A stretch of DNA of 30,380 bases from DAOTUB01 sp034437455. Lineage in GTDB: Bacteria > Chloroflexota > Anaerolineae > B4-G1. Of this stretch, positions 7,396 to 13,292 are shown piece by piece. The position numbers and the translations under genes were made by a program. The notes beneath the pieces are model-generated. The model saw nothing but the letters and a program-made list of their open reading frames with translations, had not been told where the DNA came from and did not search any database. The stretch covers positions 1 to 30,380 of the forward strand of contig DAOTUB010000125.1 in the NCBI GenBank assembly GCA_034437455.1, written 5' to 3'. Every line of letters begins with the position of its first letter. Within the stretch, counting starts at the first letter, position 1.

Positions 7396-8193
7396 ATGGC
7401 CGCGAGCAACGGTAGCTCCACATCTATCAAGACGATTGACCGCTTGGTCAAGATTCTGAATTGCTTCTCTCCGGAGCAGCCAGCCTGGACTCTGACAAAA
7501 CTCAGCACGCATCTCGATCTACCCAAGGGCACGCTTCACCGCTTCCTCGCCAGCATGGAATCCCACGGCATCCTGCGCCGCGACGACGGCGACAAGCAAT
7601 GGCGACTCGGTTACCGGCTCTTCATCTGGGGAGACTTGGCCGAGGAGAGCACGGCGCTGCGCCGCGTCGCCCAGTCGATCCTGCGCGACCTCGTGGCCGC
7701 CACGGGAGAGATGGCCCTGCTGACGGTCTACCAGGATCGAGAGATCGTCTGCATCGGAAAGGTAGATACCAGCCACGCGGTCCGTTTGACGTTGGACGTG
7801 GGAACGCACCATCCACCGCACGCTGGTGCCTCCTCCAAAGTCCTCATGGCATACTTGCCCGAGGAGGAGATCCAGACCATCATTCGCGATAAGGGATTGC
7901 CCAAGCTGTGCGTTAACACGATCACCGACCCCGACGAGCTCCTGGCGGCGCTGGATGAAATTCGGGAGCGCGGGTACGCGGTGAGCCACGAGGAGACGGA
8001 CCCCGGAGCGTGGGGTGTGGCCACGCCGGTCAGCGACTGGAGGGGGAGCGTGATCGCGGCCGTCGGCGTCGCCGGTCCCAGTTTGCGGTTTAGCGAGGAG
8101 TTGGTTCAAAAATACGTGGCGCTTTGCCAGCAGGCAGCCCGGCGGATCTCATCGTCGCTCAGTGGAGAGAGTGGTGAGCCGTCCCGAAATTAA
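7396..8193 (+). CDS. IclR-family transcriptional regulator
   Basis: A DNA-binding regulator, 265 residues, of normal family length. Residues about 10-70 form the winged helix (SIKTIDRLVKILNCF, LTKLSTHLDLPKGTLHRFLASM). The rest is the IclR effector-binding domain, with GKVDTSHAVRLTLDVG, HAGASSKVLMAYLP and the late SHEETDPGAWGVATPV segment. The ATG at 7396 is preferred because the GTG at 7351 lies upstream of the predicted transcription start. It is the first gene of a plus-strand run starting with an aminotransferase 24 bases downstream, which it probably controls. The effector is unknown. Confidence 0.93.
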   Translation: MAASNGSSTSIKTIDRLVKILNCFSPEQPAWTLTKLSTHLDLPKGTLHRFLASMESHGILRRDDGDKQWRLGYRLFIWGDLAEESTALRRVAQSILRDLVAATGEMALLTVYQDREIVCIGKVDTSHAVRLTLDVGTHHPPHAGASSKVLMAYLPEEEIQTIIRDKGLPKLCVNTITDPDELLAALDEIRERGYAVSHEETDPGAWGVATPVSDWRGSVIAAVGVAGPSLRFSEELVQKYVALCQQAARRISSSLSGESGEPSRN

Positions 8194-8217
8194 CCTACAA
8201 ACAAAGGAGTATTCCAC

Positions 8218-9309
8218 ATGTCGAAATCGTTGATCAAACTGACGCGGGGCGTGCCCCCGGCAGAGAGCTTTCCCATCGACCAACTGGCCGAGTGCGCGAA
8301 CGCGGTACTGCTCGAGCACGGCGACGAGGTGCTCCAGTACGGCTCTTCGCGCGGGTTCCCGGCCTTGCGCGCGCTCGTTGCCCAAGAAGCGGGCATTGAT
8401 GAGAATCGAGTCATCGTCGGGCAGGGGTCGCTTCAGTTGCAGGACCTCTGCGCGCGCATGCTGTTCAAGCCGGGCGATCTTGCATACGCCGAGGAGCCTT
8501 CTTACGACCGCGCGGTGACGGTATTGCGACGGGCCGGGGCGCAGGTCGTCGGCTTTCCGCTCGCAGATGACGGCATCGACGTGGACGCGGTGCAGGCTCG
8601 GCTCAAAGGCGGCGAGCGCCCGGTGCTGTTCTATCTGATCCCCGACTTTCAGAACCCCAGCGGCAAGGTGCTCTCGCAGGAGAAACGCCAGCGCATCGTC
8701 GATCTGGCCCGCCAGTATGATTTCTGGATCGTCGAGGACGCGCCCTACCGCAAGTTGCGCTACCAGGGCGAGGAACTCCCCGCGCTCTTTGATCTGGCCC
8801 CCGACCGGGTGTTGCAGATGTCATCCTACAGCAAGCTCATCAGCCCGGGTTTGCGCGTCGGATACGTCATCCTGCCCGATCCGTTGGTCGATAGCCTGGC
8901 CAAGATGGCCGAGGATACGTACATCAACGCCAGCTTTTTGAACCAGGCCATCGTCGCCGAATACATCCGGCGCGGCTGGCTGGAGTCGAACATCGCCGGG
9001 CTGAGAAACCTCTACGAGCCACGGCTCTATGCGATGCTGGGAGCGTTGGAGGAGCACATGGCGGACCTGGGGGCCTGGAGCAAGCCGGAGGGCGGGTTCT
9101 TTGTCGGTATGACGTTGGAGGCCGACATTTCCACCGACGATTTGCTGAGCAAGGGACGCGAGGCGAACCTGCTGCTGACGGACGGGCGCGGCTTTTTCGC
9201 GAATGGAGGCGGCGACAATTTCGTCCGTCTGCCCTTTTGCGCGCTGACGCCGGACGAGATTCAAGAGGGCATCGCTCGCCTGGCCGAGGTGGTGCGTTCG
9301 CTCACGTGA
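8218..9309 (+). CDS. PLP-dependent aminotransferase, fold type I (MocR/2-aminoadipate-like)
   Basis: A cytoplasmic aminotransferase of 363 residues. Visible class I/II features are YGSSRGFPALRALVAQEAG near the N-terminus, PDFQNPSGKVLS with the conserved Asn, IVEDAPYRKLRY with the Asp that contacts the pyridine nitrogen, SSYSKLISPGLRVGYV with the Schiff-base lysine K206, and VRLPFC near the C-terminus with the carboxylate-binding Arg. There is no fused GntR domain, so it is the free enzyme form. AAAGGAG precedes the ATG. It follows the IclR gene and precedes the PIG-L deacetylase closely, suggesting one transcript for use of an amino compound. The substrate cannot be read from sequence. Confidence 0.9.
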   Translation: MSKSLIKLTRGVPPAESFPIDQLAECANAVLLEHGDEVLQYGSSRGFPALRALVAQEAGIDENRVIVGQGSLQLQDLCARMLFKPGDLAYAEEPSYDRAVTVLRRAGAQVVGFPLADDGIDVDAVQARLKGGERPVLFYLIPDFQNPSGKVLSQEKRQRIVDLARQYDFWIVEDAPYRKLRYQGEELPALFDLAPDRVLQMSSYSKLISPGLRVGYVILPDPLVDSLAKMAEDTYINASFLNQAIVAEYIRRGWLESNIAGLRNLYEPRLYAMLGALEEHMADLGAWSKPEGGFFVGMTLEADISTDDLLSKGREANLLLTDGRGFFANGGGDNFVRLPFCALTPDEIQEGIARLAEVVRSLT

Positions 9310-9338
9310 GTTTGTCAAAGGGGAGGAATTAGCAGAAT

Positions 9339-10064
9339 ATGAACAACAGTTGGATTCCCGAACGGGCGATGTTTATCTTCGCGCATCCAGATGACGTCGA
9401 TTTCTCTGCGGCGGGCACGGCGGCCAAGTGGGCCAAACATGGTAGCGAGGTCGTGTACGTCATCCTGACGAGCGGCAACGCGGGCAGCCACGAGGCCGGG
9501 ATGACGGCGGAGGATCTGGCCCGAATACGGAGGGCAGAGCAGGAAGCAGCGGCAAAAGTGGTGGGCGTCAAGACTTGCGTCTTTCTGGGATACCCGGATT
9601 GCCTCTTGGAGCCGACGCTGGAGCTGCGCAAGGAACTGGTGCGGTTGATCCGGCGGTACAAGCCGCAGGTGGTCGTCTGCGGCGACCCGCGCGCCTATTT
9701 CTACGGCGACACGTACATCAACCATCCCGACCATCGCGCTGCCGCCGTGGCCGCGATCGAGGCTGTGTTTCCGGCGGTCGAGCTGAACCTGCTGTATCCT
9801 GACTTGTTGGAAGAAGGGCTGACGGGACACAAGGTCAACTACGTCTACATCGGGACGCGGGAGGACCCCAACTGCTTCATAGACACGACGGAGACGATCG
9901 AGACCAAGATCGAGGCCCTGCGGCACCACAAGAGCCAGCTAGGGGATCGGGACCCCGGACCCAGGATGCGAGAGCGGGCCGCGATGGCAGGGAGGCTGGT
10001 TGGTTTTGAATATGCCGAGGCATTCCGCCGGATCACGTTGAAGGAGTGGGAGCCGGAGGAGTGA
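9339..10064 (+). CDS. PIG-L/LmbE-family deacetylase
   Basis: A zinc-dependent N-acyl hydrolase-like protein of 241 residues, the usual length. It begins with the metal motif AHPDDVDFSAAGT (about residues 11-23) and has the third ligand in INHPDHRAAA (about residue 130). Family members remove acetyl groups from amino sugars or similar N-acyl compounds. GGGGAGGA lies about nine bases before the ATG. Its place after an aminotransferase and before aspartate carbamoyltransferase does not match a textbook pathway, so the substrate is open. Confidence 0.9.
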   Translation: MNNSWIPERAMFIFAHPDDVDFSAAGTAAKWAKHGSEVVYVILTSGNAGSHEAGMTAEDLARIRRAEQEAAAKVVGVKTCVFLGYPDCLLEPTLELRKELVRLIRRYKPQVVVCGDPRAYFYGDTYINHPDHRAAAVAAIEAVFPAVELNLLYPDLLEEGLTGHKVNYVYIGTREDPNCFIDTTETIETKIEALRHHKSQLGDRDPGPRMRERAAMAGRLVGFEYAEAFRRITLKEWEPEE

Positions 10065-10112
10065 GTAATCGTTATTTGCAATTCACAATTTCTAATCAAG
10101 GAGGTACTTTCA

Positions 10113-11045
10113 ATGATTGACTTCAAAGGCAAGGACATTCTTCACGGGGGGCAGTTCACCCGCGGGGAACTGGAGCACATCATGAAGGTCGCGGCAGACA
10201 TGCGCCAGCGAGTGGAAAAAGAACGCTCGCTCGACGTGATGAAAGGGTACGTCCTGGGCGCGCTCTTTTTCGAACCGAGCACCCGCACGCGGCTTTCGTT
10301 CGAGACGGCGATGCACCGGCTGGGCGGCAGCGTGGTTGGGTTCGCCTCGGCGGGCACGTCGTCGTCGGCCAAAGGCGAGTCGCTGGCCGACACGATCCGC
10401 AACGTAGATCGGTACGTCGACGTGATCGCGATGCGCCACCCGCAGATCGGCTCGGCCCAGGAGGCCGCCGAGGCAGCGGAAGCGCCGGTGCTCAACGGGG
10501 GCGACGGCGCGGGCCAGCATCCCACCCAGGCGTTGCTCGACCTGTTCACCGTCCAGTCGGAGCGCGGGCAGGTGGATGGGAACACCATCGCCCTCTGCGG
10601 CGACCTCAAGTATGGGCGCACGGTGCACGCGGGCGTGGAGGTGTACAAGCACTACGACTGCAAGCTGATCTTTGTCGCGCCGGACGCGCTGAGAATGCCG
10701 CCAGAGATTACGGCGAGCTTGAGGGAGCAGGGCGTCACGGTCGAGGAGACGACTGACCTGGAAGCGGCGCTGGCGAAATCGAACGTCCTGTACATGACGC
10801 GCATCCAGAAAGAACGCTTCGAGGATCCGGCGGAGTATGAGCGGCTCAAGGGGAGCTACGTCCTCACGCGGGCGATGGTGGAGCGGATCAACCCCGACCT
10901 GACGGTGATGCACCCACTGCCGCGCGTGGACGAGATCGCCACCGACGTCGACGCTCTGCCCGGCGCGGCCTACTTCCGCCAGGCGGAGAACGGCGTGTAC
11001 ACGCGGATGGCCCTCATCGGCCTGGTGACGGGCGAGTTGAGTTGA
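10113..11045 (+). CDS. pyrB: Aspartate carbamoyltransferase, catalytic subunit
   Basis: Transfers a carbamoyl group from carbamoyl phosphate to aspartate, the committed step of pyrimidine synthesis. The 310-residue protein keeps the whole active site: FEPSTRTR at 53-60, K87 in SAKGES, R108 in MRHP, HPTQ at 136-139, R169 in GDLKYGRTVH, TRIQKER at 229-235 and HPLPRVDEI at 267-275. AAGGAGG precedes the ATG. No regulatory subunit pyrI and no other pyr gene lies nearby. The setting in a catabolic-looking cluster with molybdenum hydroxylases is unusual. YgeW-type carbamoyltransferases occur in such clusters elsewhere, but this sequence has true ATCase motifs. Its stop codon directly abuts a REPIN-like element. 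Confidence 0.93.
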   Translation: MIDFKGKDILHGGQFTRGELEHIMKVAADMRQRVEKERSLDVMKGYVLGALFFEPSTRTRLSFETAMHRLGGSVVGFASAGTSSSAKGESLADTIRNVDRYVDVIAMRHPQIGSAQEAAEAAEAPVLNGGDGAGQHPTQALLDLFTVQSERGQVDGNTIALCGDLKYGRTVHAGVEVYKHYDCKLIFVAPDALRMPPEITASLREQGVTVEETTDLEAALAKSNVLYMTRIQKERFEDPAEYERLKGSYVLTRAMVERINPDLTVMHPLPRVDEIATDVDALPGAAYFRQAENGVYTRMALIGLVTGELS

Positions 11046-11102
11046 TGTAGCCGAGGTTTCCATACCTCGTGAATCTGGCGCGCTATGGAAAGCGCGACTA
11101 CA
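11046..11102 (+). repeat. REPIN-like paired GTAG hairpin element, copy 1
   Basis: The 57-bp element begins TGTAG and ends CTACA. It contains two hairpins: stem CGAGGT/ACCTCG with loop TTCCAT, and stem CGCGCT/AGCGCG with loop ATGGAA. The two loops are complementary. It starts on the base after the pyrB stop codon. The same element occurs at 11988 in this orientation and at 24079 and 30287 in the other. The outward GTAG foot plus inverted hairpins is the layout of REP/REPIN sequences, which are mobilised in trans by RAYT-type Y1 transposases in other bacteria. Confidence 0.82.
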
Positions 11103-11153
11103 TTGCTAATTAGAGGAGTCACCATGAACTCCGTTCACCCAGAAGGACGAAAA

Positions 11154-11222
11154 TGTAGGGCGGTTTTGCTAACCGCCATAGGGTCGGATAACGTGCAACC
11201 TCCGGTTGCCTGCCGACCTACA
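11154..11222 (+). repeat. Second-family GTAG/CTAC paired hairpin repeat
   Basis: A 69-bp element framed by TGTAGG and CCTACA. Inside are a hairpin GCGGTT/AACCGC and a hairpin GCAACC/GGTTGC, with a further outer GTCGG/CCGAC pairing. It has the same overall plan as the other GTAG elements but a different sequence. Just before it, an ATG at 11124 with GAGGAG upstream opens a frame that runs into the repeat. That frame is not convincing as a gene, though it could be the stub of one. Confidence 0.65.
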
Positions 11223-11247
11223 GAGTTATTTTCGGAGGAGGTAATGG

Positions 11248-11991
11248 ATGGCGAACGTTATTCTACGAAGAAACGCGACGCCCTTGTATGCGTTCTTGAG
11301 CCTGATCCAGGACAGGCTAGAGGAGGGCGAAACGATTCATGGGAAGAAAATCCTGGATTGTGGCGCTGGCGGTGTTCTTCCTCCTCTGGCGCTGTTTCAT
11401 CAACATGGGTTCGAGGCCTGGGGCATCGACACATCCGACGAGCAGATCGAACGGGCCAGGGAATTCTGTGACGAACAGGAGATGGTGTTACATCTGCGCA
11501 AGGGCGATATGCGACAGATCCCGTTCGAGGATGAGACCTTTGACTATGTGTACGAGCACTATTCGATGTGCCATCTGAGCAAACCCGATACGTCTCGCGC
11601 CATCCACGAGATGTATCGGGTGCTCAAAAAGGGCGGGTTGTGCTTCCTGGGCGTCATCTCGATGGACACGTGGCCCAAGTCGTTCTTTGGAGAGGAAAGG
11701 GAACCGGGCCAGTTCTGGGGCCAGGAGCACGGGGACGAACTGACGCTGCACAGTATATTCACGGACGAGGAGGCAGATCGACTCGTGTCGGCGTGGGAGA
11801 TTATCGCGAAAGAGAAACGGGCCGTCTTTTTGCGCGGAGCGGCTGGGGAAACGTCTTTGGACGACTGGATGAAATTGTATCGAGAGGTTCAGGATAGCTA
11901 CACCCAGGAAGCCTGGGAAGCACGGTATGCCCAAAGGATACACGAGTTTCAATATGTGCACGTATACTACTTTTTGAAAAAGCCAACGTAG
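11248..11991 (+). CDS. Class I SAM-dependent methyltransferase
   Basis: A 247-residue methyltransferase. It shows the SAM-binding motif I ILDCGAGGVLPPLALF (about residues 35-50), GIDTSDEQIERAREFC for motif II with the acidic ribose contact, KGDMRQIPFEDETFDYVY around residues 85-100, and MYRVLKKGGL as the post-motif region typical of Methyltransf_11 proteins. The C-terminal part is variable and gives no substrate clue. A very strong GGAGGAGG lies just upstream of the ATG. The frame ends PT at a TAG that belongs to the next REPIN-like element, so the original C-terminus may have differed. Confidence 0.88.
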   Translation: MANVILRRNATPLYAFLSLIQDRLEEGETIHGKKILDCGAGGVLPPLALFHQHGFEAWGIDTSDEQIERAREFCDEQEMVLHLRKGDMRQIPFEDETFDYVYEHYSMCHLSKPDTSRAIHEMYRVLKKGGLCFLGVISMDTWPKSFFGEEREPGQFWGQEHGDELTLHSIFTDEEADRLVSAWEIIAKEKRAVFLRGAAGETSLDDWMKLYREVQDSYTQEAWEARYAQRIHEFQYVHVYYFLKKPT

Positions 11992-12042
11992 CCGAGGTTT
12001 CCATACCTCGCGAACTCAACGCGCTATGGAAAGCGCGGCTAC
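11988..12042 (+). repeat. REPIN-like paired GTAG hairpin element, copy 2
   Basis: A 55-bp element in the same orientation as copy 1, with the same two hairpins and complementary loops TTCCAT and ATGGAA. The sequence after it (CTACAT, then a TAGAGG-GTC stretch) also resembles the flank after copy 1, so the duplicated unit may be longer. Its GTAG foot supplies the TAG stop of the preceding methyltransferase. Confidence 0.82.
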
Positions 12043-12076
12043 ATAGTAGCTAGAGGCGTCAAGGAGGAGAAAGGAG

Positions 12077-13057
12077 ATGGCGAAGAAAATTGACCCCAAA
12101 GAGATTCGCTTTTTTGGCGGCAGTTCTCACCCCCAGTTGGCCGCCGACATTGCCGATTACCTGGACGTACCGCTCGAAGAGACGAGCATCTCGCGCTTTA
12201 GCAACGATAACCTGTATATCCAGCTGGGCGCCAGTGTCCGTTCGCGCAAGGTATTCATCATCCAATCTCTCACCCCGCCCGTGAACGACCATCTGATGGA
12301 ACTGCTCATGATGCTGGACATCGCTCGGGGGGCGGCGGCCAAAGAGATTCACGCCATCATCCCCTACTTTTCTTTCTCCCGTTCGGATAAAAAAGACGCC
12401 CCCCGCATCTCGATCACCGGGCGGCTGGTCGCCGATTTGTTGCAAACGGCCGGGGCCACGCAGGTGATGACGATGATGCTTCACTCGCCGCAGGTGCACG
12501 GTTTTTTCAGCGTGCCGACCGATCCGCTCAGCAGCCGGCCCGTGTTCAACAAGCACTTTCGGGAGCACGATCTATCGAGCACCATCGTCGTCGCGGCGGA
12601 TATGGGCCACGCTAAATCGGCCGCTCGCTTTGCCGCGAGCCTGGAGGTGCCGGTCGCGGCGGGCAACAAGGAGCGGATCTCCGACACGGAAGTGCGCATC
12701 GACGGATTGGTCGGCCATCAGGTGCGCGGCCATAGAAACGCCCTGGTTTACGACGACGAGGTCGCCACCGGCGGCTCCATCCTCAAGCTCAGCGAGGTTT
12801 TGATCGACCAGGGGATCCAAGAGATCTGGATAGCCTGCACGCACGGAGTATTTGTCAAGGGCGGATTGGAAAAGCTGGCCGCTATCCCTCAAATCACCGA
12901 GATCGTGACGACGGATACGGTTTACATCCCCTCGGAGAAGCAGCATTCCAAGCTGCACGTGCTTTCTGTGGCTCGCATTTTCGGCGAGGCGATCCGCCGC
13001 AACTATTTGCAAAAGTCCATTGGCAATTTGTTTGTCTTTGGGGAGGGAAATCGGTAG
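12077..13057 (+). CDS. Ribose-phosphate pyrophosphokinase-like protein (divergent)
   Basis: Family members make PRPP from ribose 5-phosphate and ATP. The 326-residue protein has the N-terminal FFGGSSHPQLAADIADYL, RFSNDNLYIQ, IIPYFSFSRSDKKD in place of the usual YARQDRK region, LLQTAGATQVMTMMLHSPQVHGFF, and a PRPP loop VYDDEVATGGSI. Compared with housekeeping enzymes, the Asp before the LHS metal site is Met, and the usual DVGGVVRA segment reads DMGHAKSAAR. It therefore looks like a specialised paralogue. AAGGAGG and AAGGAG lie just before the ATG. It follows pyrB and a methyltransferase and precedes the hydroxylase island. Confidence 0.82.
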   Translation: MAKKIDPKEIRFFGGSSHPQLAADIADYLDVPLEETSISRFSNDNLYIQLGASVRSRKVFIIQSLTPPVNDHLMELLMMLDIARGAAAKEIHAIIPYFSFSRSDKKDAPRISITGRLVADLLQTAGATQVMTMMLHSPQVHGFFSVPTDPLSSRPVFNKHFREHDLSSTIVVAADMGHAKSAARFAASLEVPVAAGNKERISDTEVRIDGLVGHQVRGHRNALVYDDEVATGGSILKLSEVLIDQGIQEIWIACTHGVFVKGGLEKLAAIPQITEIVTTDTVYIPSEKQHSKLHVLSVARIFGEAIRRNYLQKSIGNLFVFGEGNR

Positions 13058-13128
13058 GCGTGAGGTATTTGGAGAATAGTCTCGAATTATGGCTTGGGTG
13101 AGAAAAGAACCAGAGCGATCCCGATTGG

Positions 13129-13238
13129 CGTCATTCCGAGCGACCGAAGGGAGTCGAGGAATCTCTATTTTCGCGGGTAAAGCTATTTGGAGATTCCTCG
13201 ACTCCACTCCGCTGCGCTCCGTTTTGCTCGGAATGACG
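13129..13238. repeat. 110-bp inverted repeat with CGTCATTCCGAG ends
   Basis: The left arm begins CGTCATTCCGAGCGA and contains GAGTCGAGGAATCTC. The right arm contains GAGATTCCTCGACTC and ends CTCGGAATGACG. The arms pair over most of their length around an AT-richer centre. The sequence type (TCATTCCGAGCG with GAGGAATCTC) is a dispersed intergenic repeat seen widely in bacterial genomes. It fills most of the gap between the pyrophosphokinase and the first hydroxylase gene and could form a strong hairpin in RNA of either strand, acting as a transcription or mRNA-stability barrier. Confidence 0.8.
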
Positions 13239-13292
13239 GGTGTCCAGCGGGAGCTATAAGCGCGTAATTTATAAAGTCTGGAGGATCGAATC

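Noticed and set aside
10113..11045. YgeW-type carbamoyltransferase
   Set aside because: The protein is 310 residues with full ATCase motifs (FEPSTRTR, HPTQ, HPLPR), whereas YgeW is longer and lacks this exact set.
11046..12042. Possible CRISPR array from repeated palindromes
   Set aside because: Copies are about 940 bases apart, flank genes and have no regular spacers.
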